Source: Chitinophaga agrisoli
Lineage (GTDB): Bacteria > Bacteroidota > Bacteroidia > Chitinophagales > Chitinophagaceae
Length of the DNA: 64,000 nt
Reading direction: 5' to 3'
Assembly (NCBI RefSeq): GCF_008386695.1
Contig: NZ_VUOC01000004.1
Span: forward strand, 3,076,576 to 3,140,575
Shown here piece by piece: positions 1 through 8,439 of this stretch (positions are counted from its first letter, which is position 1; the number at the start of each line of letters is the position of its first letter). The notes beneath the pieces were generated by a model. The model was not told the DNA's origin, made no database searches, and saw nothing but the letters and a program-made list of their open reading frames with translations. Both the position numbers and the translations under genes were made by a program.

Positions 1-634
1 CCGTGTATTTCATGGAGAGGTCTTCCATCTCGGACTTGATGTTGTACAGGCCCAGGCGGTGCGCCAGGGGGGAGTAGATAAACACCGTTTCGGAGGCTAT
101 CTTCAGCTGTTTTTCCCGGCTCATGCTATCCAGGGTACGCATGTTATGCAGGCGGTCTGCCAGCTTGATGAGGATCACGCGGGGATCATCTGCCAGGGTC
201 AGTAGTATTTTCTTGAAGTTCTCTGCCTGTGCGGTGCTGGTATTGGAATCGATTACGGTAGATATTTTGGTAAGGCCATCTACGATATGGGCTATCTCTG
301 TACCGAACTCGCGTTCTACGTCTTCCAGGGTCACTTCCGTATCTTCTACGGTATCGTGCAGTAAGGCGCAGATGGCGGAACGTACGCCCAGGCCGATCTC
401 TTCCACACAGATCTGGGCCACGGCCAGGGGATGGAGGATATAGGGCTCTCCGGATTTACGCCGCATGTCTTTATGTGCATCGGCCGCCATTTCGAAGGCG
501 GTACGTACCAGTTCCCGGTCGCCTTTTTTGAGGCGGGGCTTCAGGGCTCTTAATAATGCGCGGTATTGACGGACTATTTCCTTCTTCTCCTGCTCTTCGT
601 CTAAGTTATATTTTTGTACTGCCACTGTTTCCAT
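1..634 (-). CDS. RelA/SpoT-type (p)ppGpp synthetase/hydrolase, 3' end outside the window
   Basis: This is the N-terminal ~211 residues of a long RelA/SpoT homologue, a cytoplasmic enzyme that makes and/or degrades the stringent-response alarmone (p)ppGpp. The visible part is the HD hydrolase domain: HPLAVA, then ALLHDTVEDTEV (the HD metal site) and IKLADRLHNMRT, running into the conserved YSPLAHRLGLYN stretch that leads to the synthetase domain. The intact HD motif argues for a bifunctional SpoT-like (Rel) enzyme. The start is the ATG of METVAVQKYN at 634. A near-consensus -7 box (TAACTTTA, minus strand, 641-648) ends 6 nt before it, so the mRNA may have almost no leader. The reading frame is open through base 1. 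Synthetase, TGS and ACT domains would lie beyond the window. Confidence 0.95.
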   Translation of the reverse strand, partial: METVAVQKYNLDEEQEKKEIVRQYRALLRALKPRLKKGDRELVRTAFEMAADAHKDMRRKSGEPYILHPLAVAQICVEEIGLGVRSAICALLHDTVEDTEVTLEDVEREFGTEIAHIVDGLTKISTVIDSNTSTAQAENFKKILLTLADDPRVILIKLADRLHNMRTLDSMSREKQLKIASETVFIYSPLAHRLGLYNIKSEMEDLSMKYT

Positions 635-689
635 TAGGACTAAAGTTACGATTTTATGCAATACGAAACCAGTGGCTAGCTGTTGGCTA

Positions 690-1508
690 TTAGCTGTTTA
701 CTTTCTCCCCTCCCAGCCTGCATTTCTGCAGCACTTCCCAGGACACGCCGTTATGGCGCAGGAAATACAGGTTATTTACTTTAAAGGACATTTTGAAGGG
801 CCGGTGCTCATAGGCCGGCCAGGCGGCCTCCAGCTGTTCGCCGGTAAGGTCTTTGAAGGCCACGGTGATGTGGGGGTTGAATTTATCGCGGGCCAGCATG
901 TTGCTGAAGCCAAATTCCTTGCGGAGGTAGCCCATCAGCTGCTGGTGCACATCCATAATAACCCCTTGCTGCTCTACTTTTATGTAAAGGATATGCTGTT
1001 CTTTACGGGGGTACACGCCAAATCCGTTAAGGGTTACCTCAAAGGGGGACAGACTGGCGGCAAATTCCGTGAGGCCGGCGGTAAATGGCTTTTCAAGTAA
1101 GGGATCTGCGGTGAAGGGCACCTGCAGGGTAATATGGGGCAGTACTTTTACGGCATGGCGGGCGCCATACTGCTCCGCAAACTCCTGTTTCAGGCGGATG
1201 ATCTCTTTCCCGGCTTCTGCGGTAGGCAGCAGGGCGATAAAATAGATCTTATTATCAGGTTTAGGGGGGCGGGGCGCTTTATTAAACCTCTTTTTTGGGG
1301 AAAAGCGGTTAGGGCCCTGGTTAAACCGGCGATCCTGGTGGCCGCTGTTGCCGCGGTCTGCACCCGGGCGGTTCCAGTTGTCCTGGTTGCCGCGGTCCGG
1401 TCCGGGGCGGTTCCGGTTATCCTGGTTACCGCCATATCCGCCGGGGTTGGTTGGCCGGTTATAGCCCACCCGGGGCCTTTGGGGTTGTTCTCGTCTATTA
1501 AAGTTCAT
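690..1508 (-). CDS. 2H phosphoesterase / 2'-5' RNA ligase family protein with Arg/Gly/Asn-rich N-terminal tail
   Basis: 272 residues in two parts. Residues ~1-85 are a disordered basic tail rich in G, N, R, P and Q; it holds a 13-residue direct repeat (GNQDNxNRPGxDR at 27-39 and 40-52). Residues ~87-260 are a LigT/2H fold with the two signature motifs HITLQV (125-130) and HITVAF (213-218). The paired HxT histidines form the active site in this family, which acts on 2',3'-cyclic or 2'-5' phosphodiester bonds in RNA. The RGG-like tail suggests RNA binding; that is inference. A perfect TAATTTTG box (minus strand, 1511-1518) ends only 2 nt before the ATG, so the transcript is probably leaderless. 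The substrate cannot be told from sequence. No cognate RNA gene is nearby. Confidence 0.85.
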   Translation of the reverse strand: MNFNRREQPQRPRVGYNRPTNPGGYGGNQDNRNRPGPDRGNQDNWNRPGADRGNSGHQDRRFNQGPNRFSPKKRFNKAPRPPKPDNKIYFIALLPTAEAGKEIIRLKQEFAEQYGARHAVKVLPHITLQVPFTADPLLEKPFTAGLTEFAASLSPFEVTLNGFGVYPRKEQHILYIKVEQQGVIMDVHQQLMGYLRKEFGFSNMLARDKFNPHITVAFKDLTGEQLEAAWPAYEHRPFKMSFKVNNLYFLRHNGVSWEVLQKCRLGGEKVNS

Positions 1509-1510
1509 GA

Positions 1511-1518
1511 CAAAATTA
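1511..1518 (-). promoter_or_regulatory. -7 box of the 2H phosphoesterase gene
   Basis: TAATTTTG on the minus strand matches the Bacteroidota -7 consensus TAnnTTTG and ends 2 nt before the ATG at 1508. No clear TTG -33 element is visible at the usual spacing. Confidence 0.5.
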
Positions 1519-1551
1519 ATTACAGTGGGTTTAACACCTTTTTGAGGTTAG

Positions 1552-2271
1552 TTAGTGCTCCTTACTATCTGTTTCTTCCGGGATATTTAAACGGAAACCA
1601 ACATTATGTAAGGTTTCCAATTGTATCTGGGGGTCTGCCCTGAAGTGTTTGCGCATTCTGGTGACAAAAACGTCCATGCTCCGGCCACTAAAGAAACCGT
1701 CTTTGCCCCATACGTTCAGCAGTATCTCTTCCCGCTTCAGGATCTGGTTGGCGTTTTCCCTGAAGTACCTGATCAGGGCCAGTTCCCTGGGGGTGATAGT
1801 ACCTATGACGCTTCCTTCTTCATTCTTTACATTCAGGAATTCCGCATTAAAGGTAAGTTTCCCCAGGGTGAACTCACTGCTTTCATTATACTGCCGGGGC
1901 AAGCTCCTTTTAAGGAACACGCGGATGCGGGCAACCAGCTCTTCGAAGCTGAAAGGTTTGGTGATGTAGTCATCACCTCCAATGCGGAATCCTTCCAGAC
2001 GGTCCTCATCCAGCTTTCTGGATGTAATAAAAAGGATCGGTATCAGTCCATTCTTCTTGCGGATCTCCTGCGCTAAAGTGAAACCATCTTTCTTAGGCAT
2101 CATTACGTCCAGAAGGATCAGATCAAAAGCTTCTTTCTGGAATTTCTTCCAGGCAATTTCTCCGTCGAAACAATGTACTACTTCAAATCCTTCGCCTTCG
2201 AGATGCTTTTTTACAACGCCGCCAAAATGATAGTCATCGTCAACCAGTAATATTTGTGTTATACGACTCAT
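1552..2271 (-). CDS. OmpR/PhoB-family response regulator transcription factor
   Basis: 239 residues from the ATG of MSRITQILLVDDD; an in-frame TTG 12 bases upstream is a less likely start. The N-terminal receiver domain has the acidic pocket (DDD at 11-13), the phospho-acceptor D55 in LILLDVMMPK and the conserved K in DYITKPFSFEELVARI. The C-terminal winged helix (~140-235) has ITPRELALIRYF, the recognition region VFVTRMRKHF and the wing LHNVGFRL. It should be phosphorylated by a membrane histidine kinase and bind promoter DNA. No kinase is adjacent. The only kinase in the window (15515-16873) is also alone, so the two may form a split pair of RprXY type; that is inference. It is followed by the 2H gene with a ~40-base gap on the same strand. 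Confidence 0.93.
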   Translation of the reverse strand: MSRITQILLVDDDYHFGGVVKKHLEGEGFEVVHCFDGEIAWKKFQKEAFDLILLDVMMPKKDGFTLAQEIRKKNGLIPILFITSRKLDEDRLEGFRIGGDDYITKPFSFEELVARIRVFLKRSLPRQYNESSEFTLGKLTFNAEFLNVKNEEGSVIGTITPRELALIRYFRENANQILKREEILLNVWGKDGFFSGRSMDVFVTRMRKHFRADPQIQLETLHNVGFRLNIPEETDSKEH

Positions 2272-2468
2272 CTTAATTAACAACGGATATGATCAATTGC
2301 TTTTTGTCAAAGCAGGTTTTTCATTTTACACAAAACGGTGTAACACAGGAACAGTAACGCCTGCAATATTGTTAATTTATCGTATTGTTCGAGTTAATAA
2401 TTCGTTATTGCCAGTGAATTTTTAAGTGCTGTTTAAACCTTATTAACTAAATGAAGCAAGCTATATCA

Positions 2469-3905
2469 TTATGAAACGCGGTCGATTTTTATAGCGATTG
2501 CATGTTGCCAGGACTGTTGTTGCAGGCTTGCCGGTATAGTTATCTGTACGCCGCCGTTGCTGTTTGTTTTCCAGTTCAGTTTTCCTTTTGCGCCCAGTAA
2601 TGTGAGTGTGGCGCCTTTTGCCGGCGTTATGCCACTGAAGGATACGGTTGCCGGCAGCTTTTCATTTTCATCCAACAGATAGATAGCACAGATGCTGCCA
2701 TCTTTTTTGCGGGTGAAACAGATCTTACCGTCTTTATAAGGCGCTACCGCGCGTGTGCCATAGATAGCATCGCCATTTACCTGCATCCACTGACCAATTT
2801 TATGCATGGTGGTGTATGCTTCATCATGCAGCTGACCATCCGGGCCGGGGCCAACATTCAACAGATAGTTGCCTCCTTTGGCCACAATGTCCACAAGATT
2901 GTGAATGATCTTTGTAACGGATTTGTATTTATCGTTGGGCACATAAGACCAGGAGTTGGCCATGGTCATACAGGTTTCCCAGGGGTAGCTGAGCGGTTTT
3001 TCCGGGATCTGCTGCTCCGGTGTGCGATAGTTCTCGAAGGGGCCATGTACGGCACGGTCCACTACAATAAGGCCGGGCTGGTGTTTGCGGGCCATGGAAG
3101 CAATGCCTGCCATGTCAATATCCTGATCCTGCGGCGGTGTTTTGCCCCAGGTAGCAGATTCCTTCGTTTGTGTTTTACGCGGGCGTACCCAGCCGCCATC
3201 CAGCCACAGGATATCCAGTTTGCCATAGCCGGTCATCAACTCTTCAATCTGGTTATAGGTGTATTTTTTAAACTGCTCCCAACGCTCCGGGTATTTTTGG
3301 AGATCATAGCTGGGGTTGCGGTCTTTAGGCGGGAAATAGGACCACCAGTAGTACTCGCTATGCCAGTCAGGTTTTGAGAAGTAAGCGCCGGCATGAATGC
3401 CTTCGTTGCGGAACGCCTCAAACACCTCTTTGGCGATATTAGCACGGGGATCTTTATTAAAAGCGCATTGCGGGCCTGTTACGCGGTAATCTGTCTGTTT
3501 GGTGTCAAACATACAGAAGCCATCGTGGTGTTTGGTGGTGAACACCAGGTATTTCATGCCTGCGTCTTTAGCGGCTTTTGCCCATTTGGAGGGATCGAAT
3601 TTTGTAGGGTTGAAGGTATTGCCCAGGGCTTCGTATTTCTTCAGGTAATCGTAATAAGGGATGCCTTTGGGCTTACGCTGCGTCCAGTCCTCATCTTCGG
3701 GGCAAATGCTCCAGGATTCCACTACGCCCCATTGGGAGTAAGGGCCCCAGTGCATGAGCAGGCCAAACTTCCAGTCCTGCCATTCGTCCAGTTTCTGCAG
3801 CACCGCCGGATCTGTTTCCGGTACATAGGGCTGTTCTTCATGTTCCTGGGCAAATGCTGTGTGCAGCGCGAATACCGCGCCTAAAATCATCCATAATTTC
3901 CGCAT
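2469..3905 (-). CDS. Alpha-L-fucosidase (GH29), exported
   Basis: 478 residues with a signal peptide (MRKLWMILGAVFALHTAFAQ, cleavage after ~20). The catalytic (beta/alpha)8 domain carries family hallmarks: FGLLMHWGPYSQWGV (~48-61), TTKHHDGFCMFDT (123-135) and LDILWLDGGW (230-239), where D236 is the expected nucleophile. A beta-sandwich tail follows (~385-478). GH29 enzymes release terminal alpha-L-fucose from glycans by a retaining mechanism, here in the periplasm or at the cell surface. There is no SusCD pair or other fucose gene next to it, so it looks like a stand-alone glycosidase rather than part of a polysaccharide utilisation locus. Length is normal for the family. Linkage specificity cannot be read from sequence. 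Confidence 0.95.
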   Translation of the reverse strand: MRKLWMILGAVFALHTAFAQEHEEQPYVPETDPAVLQKLDEWQDWKFGLLMHWGPYSQWGVVESWSICPEDEDWTQRKPKGIPYYDYLKKYEALGNTFNPTKFDPSKWAKAAKDAGMKYLVFTTKHHDGFCMFDTKQTDYRVTGPQCAFNKDPRANIAKEVFEAFRNEGIHAGAYFSKPDWHSEYYWWSYFPPKDRNPSYDLQKYPERWEQFKKYTYNQIEELMTGYGKLDILWLDGGWVRPRKTQTKESATWGKTPPQDQDIDMAGIASMARKHQPGLIVVDRAVHGPFENYRTPEQQIPEKPLSYPWETCMTMANSWSYVPNDKYKSVTKIIHNLVDIVAKGGNYLLNVGPGPDGQLHDEAYTTMHKIGQWMQVNGDAIYGTRAVAPYKDGKICFTRKKDGSICAIYLLDENEKLPATVSFSGITPAKGATLTLLGAKGKLNWKTNSNGGVQITIPASLQQQSWQHAIAIKIDRVS

Positions 3906-4117
3906 GGGTTATTATTTAAAATAACTAATAATAGTGGTGTGCATTCACTGGAGCTGTTTCATAGGGCGCAGTGAGGGGCAGGGACCTTACCTGTAAATAT
4001 ATGATCCGGCCGCAGGCGGGAATGCCGCTTCCGGGCCCAACAAAATAATAAATATTATGACTTTATTGCTTATCATTCTTTACCCGTTTTGCATACCATA
4101 TTACCAGGGGGAGCCTG

Positions 4118-4125
4118 TATCTTTG
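4118..4125 (+). promoter_or_regulatory. -7 box of the DUF6728-like gene
   Basis: TATCTTTG fits TAnnTTTG exactly and ends 4 nt before the ATG at 4130. The nearest TTTTG upstream (4087-4091) is 26 nt away, longer than the usual -33 spacing. It suggests a leaderless transcript for the small gene. Confidence 0.5.
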
Positions 4126-4129
4126 TGAT

Positions 4130-4294
4130 ATGAAAAGTATCTGGCAGCAAATATTGCGGTATTTCTATATAGGGAAGAAGGATCCGAATGCACCCAAATC
4201 GACCTATGTGTATATGATGCATGGCATGAACCGCATCTCGATCATTGTGTTTGTGATCGCGCTGATCATTATGCTGATACGGCTGTTGCGGTAA
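4130..4294 (+). CDS. Small single-pass membrane protein (DUF6728-like)
   Basis: 54 residues. The N-terminal part is amphipathic and basic (SIWQQILRYFYIGKKDPNAP), followed by MMHGMNRIS and one C-terminal transmembrane helix (~36-50, IIVFVIALIIMLI) ending in basic RLLR. I recognise the pattern 'yIGKKDPNAP ... MHGMNRIS' as that of a small uncharacterised Bacteroidota family, which I recall as DUF6728. It is the only plus-strand gene in a stretch of minus-strand genes. A consensus TATCTTTG box 4 nt before the ATG supports it as a real gene. No function is known to me; a membrane-anchored accessory role is possible but unproven. Confidence 0.75.
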   Translation: MKSIWQQILRYFYIGKKDPNAPKSTYVYMMHGMNRISIIVFVIALIIMLIRLLR

Positions 4295-4328
4295 CTAGCG
4301 GTTAGCTATTTGCGGTGGATGTGTATAT

Positions 4329-5432
4329 TTAGGAATTTGCGCTCTGATAGATGATTTCCGCAGCGAGGCGGGAAGCGTTCCTTTCACCCAGCCGGCTCCA
4401 CAGCTCGGCATAATCGGCCTGCATCCGCTGCCGGGTAGGCTCATCCTTTAGCAACAGGGTTAATTCTTTTAGCAGGTTCTGCTCTGTAAGATCGTCCTGG
4501 ATCAATTCCTTCACTACCGGTTTGTCCATTACCAGGTTTACCAGGGAGATATATTTTACCTTAATTAAACGTTTGGCGAAGAAATAAGAGACTGCGCTGC
4601 CTTTGTAGCACACCACTTCGGGTACGCCAAACAGGGCGGTTTCCAGGGTGGCAGTGCCTGAGGTGACCAGTGCGGCGCGGGCCTGGCGCAGCAGGGCATA
4701 GGTTTGGCCTTTTACGGTGGATACATTGGCGTGCTGGCCGGTAAGTTCCCGCATAAAAGCATCATCCAGGCCGGGCGCCTGGGCAACAATAAACTGGTAT
4801 TCCGGGAAATGTTTGGCCATGGTAAGCATGACCGGCAGCTTTACGCTTACCTCCTGCCGGCGGCTGCCAGGCAGTATAGCAATGACTGGTTTATCTGCAA
4901 AGGGCTTGTCCGCGGGTTTTTCTTTTACATTCCGGATCACTTCTACCAGGGGGTGCCCTACATAATCCACCTCATATTGCCATTTATGGTAGAAATCCTG
5001 TTCAAAGGGCAGTATGCACAGCATACGGTCCACATCGCGCTTTAGTTTCTTTACGCGGTTCTCTTTCCAGGCCCATACCTGGGGAGAGATATAATAGATG
5101 ACCTTGAGCCCCTGTTGCTTGGCCCATTCTGCAATGCGCATGTTAAAACCGGGATAATCTATCAGCACCAGCACATCCGGCTGAAAGGCCTGGATATCCT
5201 CTTTGCAGAATGCGATGTTACGGAGGATGGTACGCAGGTTCATCACCACTTCCAGGAAACCCATAAAAGCGAGCTCCTTATAATGTTTCACTACATGCGC
5301 ACCGGCCTGCTGCATCATATCGCCGCCCCAGCAGCGCAGATCCGCTGCCGCATCCAATTCTTTTATCTGACGGATAAGATTACTGCCGTGCAGGTCGCCG
5401 GAAGCCTCACCGGCTATGAGGTAGTACTTCAT
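4329..5432 (-). CDS. lpxB: Lipid-A-disaccharide synthase LpxB
   Basis: 367 residues, glycosyltransferase family 19. It joins UDP-2,3-diacylglucosamine and lipid X to form lipid A disaccharide at the inner face of the cytoplasmic membrane. Seen in the sequence: the N-terminal MKYYLIAGEASGDLHG signature, PDVLVLIDYPGFNMRIAEWAK (~105-125), YYISPQVWAWKENRVKKL (~133-150), ILPGSRRQEV (~198-207) and LVTSGTATLETALFGVPEVVCYK (~255-278). Length fits the family. A TATTTTTG box ends 7 nt before the ATG, so it may have its own leaderless promoter although it lies downstream of surE and a small membrane gene on the same strand. Confidence 0.97.
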   Translation of the reverse strand: MKYYLIAGEASGDLHGSNLIRQIKELDAAADLRCWGGDMMQQAGAHVVKHYKELAFMGFLEVVMNLRTILRNIAFCKEDIQAFQPDVLVLIDYPGFNMRIAEWAKQQGLKVIYYISPQVWAWKENRVKKLKRDVDRMLCILPFEQDFYHKWQYEVDYVGHPLVEVIRNVKEKPADKPFADKPVIAILPGSRRQEVSVKLPVMLTMAKHFPEYQFIVAQAPGLDDAFMRELTGQHANVSTVKGQTYALLRQARAALVTSGTATLETALFGVPEVVCYKGSAVSYFFAKRLIKVKYISLVNLVMDKPVVKELIQDDLTEQNLLKELTLLLKDEPTRQRMQADYAELWSRLGERNASRLAAEIIYQSANS

Positions 5433-5439
5433 GATTGCG

Positions 5440-5447
5440 CAAAAATA
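5440..5447 (-). promoter_or_regulatory. -7 box of lpxB
   Basis: TATTTTTG on the minus strand matches TAnnTTTG; 7 nt (5433-5439) separate it from the lpxB ATG. A strong -33 element is not visible. Confidence 0.45.
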
Positions 5448-5453
5448 ATTACG

Positions 5454-5512
5454 AATTACTAATTACTGATCACTAATGTTGACCGAAGCGAATGATCTTG
5501 TAATTAGTAATT
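5454..5512. repeat. Inverted repeat upstream of lpxB
   Basis: AATTACTAATTAC at 5454-5466 is the exact reverse complement of GTAATTAGTAATT at 5500-5512. The arms are 13 bp with a 33-base loop. It fills the gap between lpxB and the small membrane gene. It has no T-run, so it is not a typical terminator. Confidence 0.6.
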
Positions 5513-5517
5513 GAATT

Positions 5518-5820
5518 TTATCCGTGGATGAGTTTTAGCAGCAGGATAGAAATAGCGTATAACATCGTTACCAGGAAGATACCTTTTGCGGTGATGTCCC
5601 TTCTTTTTTGGGTATAGAGATAGAAGATGAGGCCATTCAACAGCAGGCACATACTGATGACTTTGGGGATCATCTGCCGGTTGCTACGCAGCACGTCTAT
5701 AAATTGTCCCCATCCTATATGTTTGGGCATAAATACCAGCATGTAGTACAGGAAGAACCCGATCACCGGCGTCAATAAACCCAGCAGGATACCCAGGGAA
5801 AGATTGTCTTTTTTGAACAT
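5518..5820 (-). CDS. Small inner-membrane protein of unknown function
   Basis: 100 residues from the ATG of MFKKDNLSLGILL; an upstream in-frame start at 5841 would add seven residues. Three hydrophobic segments are visible: ~8-30 (LGILLGLLTPVIGFFLYYMLVF), ~52-68 (VISMCLLLNGLIFYLY) and ~80-97 (IFLVTMLYAISILLLKL), with a basic loop QKRRD between the last two. It lies between surE and lpxB on the same strand, so it is probably co-transcribed with them. I do not recognise a named family. The neighbours hint at an envelope role, but that is only context. Confidence 0.7.
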   Translation of the reverse strand: MFKKDNLSLGILLGLLTPVIGFFLYYMLVFMPKHIGWGQFIDVLRSNRQMIPKVISMCLLLNGLIFYLYTQKRRDITAKGIFLVTMLYAISILLLKLIHG

Positions 5821-5933
5821 AGTATAGTTTAATGTGCCCATGTGCTGATGTTATTAAAGTACTATTATGCATTCAACGCTGTTCCTGCACTGATTAGTAT
5901 TCACAGACCATCTTCCGCACATCAGCACATTAT

Positions 5934-6707
5934 TTAAAGTTTCCAGGCGGCAGTTATTTGTTCTTTGAGCTTGTAGTGTGTAAGATCAAACTGCACAGGC
6001 ACTACAGATGCGTAATTATTTTCCAGTGCCCATACGTCTGTGTCTTCTCCGGGGTCCATATTCTTGAATTCACCGGTGAGCCAGTAGTATTTTTTACCGT
6101 GGGGATCGCGGCGCTCATCAAACTCCTCTACCCATTTGGCATTTGCCTGGCGGCAGATCCTGAGGCCTTTGTACTCCTGTTTTTCTGTAATAGGAATGTT
6201 CACATTAAACAGGGAGCCAGCCGGCAGATCGCTTTCCAGCACTCTTTTCGTCATATCATAGGCTACTTCTTTGCAGAGGGTAAAGTCTGCAGAGAAGCTA
6301 TAATCAAGATAAGAGAAGCCGATGGAGGGGATGCCTTCAATAGCAGCTTCCATGGCGGCGGACATGGTACCGGAATAGATGATATTGATAGAGTGATTGG
6401 CGCCATGGTTAATGCCGCTTACACAGATATCCGGTTTCCGGTGCAGGATCTTGTCACGGGCCAGCTTTACGCAATCCACCGGGGTACCGGAGCATTGCCA
6501 GGCTTCTATGCCTTCGAAGATATCCACCTGGTTAAGCCGCAGGGGCACGCCTATGGTGATGGCGTGTCCTTTGCCGGACTGCGGGCTATCGGGCGCTACC
6601 ACCACAATTTTGCCCAGCGGGCTTACGGCTTCTATGAGGGCGCGTATGCCGGGGGCAGTTACCCCATCATCGTTGGTGACCAATATGATCCGTTCGTCTT
6701 TGTCCAC
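5934..6707 (-). CDS. surE: 5'/3'-nucleotidase SurE
   Basis: 257 residues. SurE is a cytoplasmic divalent-metal nucleotidase that dephosphorylates nucleoside monophosphates and is linked to survival in stationary phase. The metal site motif TNDDG is at 11-15 (D13, D14). Further conserved blocks are VAPDSPQSGKGHAIT (~37-51), CSGTPVDCVKLA (~72-83), PDICVSGINHGANHSINIIYSGTMSAAMEA (~92-121) and FNVNIP (~167-172). No ATG gives the N-terminus in frame; the start appears to be GTG at 6707, preceded by an AAGGTAGAG purine run. A TAAATTTG box ends 23 nt upstream. The ABC permease gene ends 54 nt upstream, so this promoter may be internal to an operon. Confidence 0.95.
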   Translation of the reverse strand: MDKDERIILVTNDDGVTAPGIRALIEAVSPLGKIVVVAPDSPQSGKGHAITIGVPLRLNQVDIFEGIEAWQCSGTPVDCVKLARDKILHRKPDICVSGINHGANHSINIIYSGTMSAAMEAAIEGIPSIGFSYLDYSFSADFTLCKEVAYDMTKRVLESDLPAGSLFNVNIPITEKQEYKGLRICRQANAKWVEEFDERRDPHGKKYYWLTGEFKNMDPGEDTDVWALENNYASVVPVQFDLTHYKLKEQITAAWKL

Positions 6708-6761
6708 GTTCTCTACCTTTTTACTTATGACAAATTTAGTATGTATTATATACTTTTTACG

Positions 6762-7541
6762 TTAATAATCTGTTTTCAGCATCCGGCGGAAGACCAGGAA
6801 GATGAACAGGGCGATATATACGAAGAGCATAAGCAGGTACACGGAGTCGTCAAAACGGTCCCCAGTGCCTATCAGCTTACCTATCACGGGGAATGGCAGC
6901 AGCTCATCCCCGGACTGCAGGGGCAGTAAACCGCCCACTTCGCCAATTTTGCGTTTGATGAGCAATACCAGCACCTGCTCCACCATCATGGTATAGGCCA
7001 GGTAGAGCACAATGGCCAGTCCGGCCCGGCGCACCAATACGGCAATAAGCAGTGCAATGGCCAGGGAGACCTGTACCTGCAGGAAATAATACCACATGTA
7101 CCGGAACCCCTCGAAGCTAAAACCGTGGTCGCCGTAAGCCAGACCCAGGATAACCGCGAATACCACGGAGGTAATAAAGGCCAGCAGCCCCAGGGCCAGC
7201 CACCAGAACAATTTGGCGTATACGAACTGCCGGCGCTCCCAGCCGTCAATGATATTCTGGCGGTGGGTGCGGTAGGTGAACTCATTGGTGACCAGGATCA
7301 GCATGGGAATGGCAAAAAGGGCCGTCATGTAGCTATTTACATTGGCCATGCTCTGCCATATGAGAGGAAAATCATAGGGGGCGATGGCAATGAGCTCCTT
7401 TGTTTTCTGCTGGATCTGGCTGGTGATCTCAGCGGCGATATAATTGCCGCCGGGCACGATGGCCACCGCCAGCAGCACCATCACCCAGAAAGCGCGGTAG
7501 GATCTCACTTTCAGCCATTCTGTACGTATAATCTGCAGCAT
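6762..7541 (-). CDS. ABC transporter permease (ABC-2 type)
   Basis: 259 residues with about six hydrophobic segments: ~17-36 (AFWVMVLLAVAIVPGGNYIA), ~72-86, ~110-135, ~150-168, ~172-190 and ~235-252. The N-terminal MLQIIRTEWLKVRSYRAFW is typical of ABC-2 permeases, with a long extracytoplasmic loop after helix 1. The gene follows its ATPase with only 3 bases between them. Together they should form an inner-membrane exporter or a bacitracin/gliding-type ABC-2 transporter. It resembles GldF-like permeases only in general layout, and the substrate is unknown. Confidence 0.87.
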   Translation of the reverse strand: MLQIIRTEWLKVRSYRAFWVMVLLAVAIVPGGNYIAAEITSQIQQKTKELIAIAPYDFPLIWQSMANVNSYMTALFAIPMLILVTNEFTYRTHRQNIIDGWERRQFVYAKLFWWLALGLLAFITSVVFAVILGLAYGDHGFSFEGFRYMWYYFLQVQVSLAIALLIAVLVRRAGLAIVLYLAYTMMVEQVLVLLIKRKIGEVGGLLPLQSGDELLPFPVIGKLIGTGDRFDDSVYLLMLFVYIALFIFLVFRRMLKTDY

Positions 7542-7544
7542 AGG

Positions 7545-8432
7545 TTAGTTGTTGGTAATTTGCAGGAAGGCTTTTTCCAGGCTTTGTTTACGTGTATTGA
7601 TGTGATTGAGCCAGATACCCTGTTCTACGCACCAGGCATTGAGCGCAGCCGGGTCTACCGGCTGTTTGAACACCACTTGCAGGTGCGTACTCCGGCCCAG
7701 GATATGACCAAAGGCCGGGTGGCGGCTTAAGACCGTTTCCAGTGCCCGGTTATCCGCAGCGGAAAGCTCTACAAAATCCTCGCGGGCCAGTACCTCATTC
7801 ACGGGGCCAGACAGCAGGAGTTTGCCCTGCTGCAGAATGGCCACATGGCTGCATACTTTTTCCACCTCATCCAGCAGGTGGCTGGCCAGTATGATGGTTT
7901 TGCCGCTTTGTGCCAGCTGCAGGATCAGCTCCCGCACTTCTGCAATGCCGGCAGGGTCCAGGCCATTGGTAGGCTCGTCCAGGATCAGCACCTCCGGATC
8001 GCCCAGCAGGGCGGATGCGATGGCCAGCCGCTGCTTCATACCCAGAGAATAGGTCTTGAAACGGGAGTGCTGGCGGTTTGCCAACCCGGCAATGCCCAGC
8101 ACCCGGCTGATATCCGTTTCCGGCCGTTGCTTGATGGAAGCGGCTATCTGCAGGTTCTGATAGGCGCTGAGATAGTGGTAAAAGTTGGGCGTTTCCAGCA
8201 GGGTACCTATCTGGCGGCGCAGGCTGGCAGCCGGCGGCGCATCAAACAGGCTGTAACTGCCTTCATCTGCTTTGAGCACATCTGTTACAATACCCAGCAG
8301 GGTAGTTTTACCACTGCCGTTAGGCCCCAGTATACCAAATACGGCGCCCTTGGGCACCTCAAAGCTAACGCCGGACAGCGCCTGTATGGCGCCGTACCGT
8401 TTGGAAATATGTTTCAGTGAAAGTATAGGCAT
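7545..8432 (-). CDS. ABC transporter ATP-binding protein
   Basis: 295 residues with all ATPase motifs: Walker A GPNGSGKTT (~37-45), Q-loop LLETPNFYHYLSAYQN, signature YSLGMKQRLAIASALL (~128-143), Walker B VLILDEPTNGLDPAGI (~149-164) and the H-loop ASHLLDEVEKVC. The C-terminal ~75 residues form the extra domain usual in drug/lipid-type ABC-2 exporters. It drives the permease encoded 3 bases downstream. It begins 7 bases after the fadN-like stop codon, so these genes share a transcript. Substrate unknown. Confidence 0.93.
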   Translation of the reverse strand: MPILSLKHISKRYGAIQALSGVSFEVPKGAVFGILGPNGSGKTTLLGIVTDVLKADEGSYSLFDAPPAASLRRQIGTLLETPNFYHYLSAYQNLQIAASIKQRPETDISRVLGIAGLANRQHSRFKTYSLGMKQRLAIASALLGDPEVLILDEPTNGLDPAGIAEVRELILQLAQSGKTIILASHLLDEVEKVCSHVAILQQGKLLLSGPVNEVLAREDFVELSAADNRALETVLSRHPAFGHILGRSTHLQVVFKQPVDPAALNAWCVEQGIWLNHINTRKQSLEKAFLQITNN

Positions 8433-8439
8433 AGATAGC

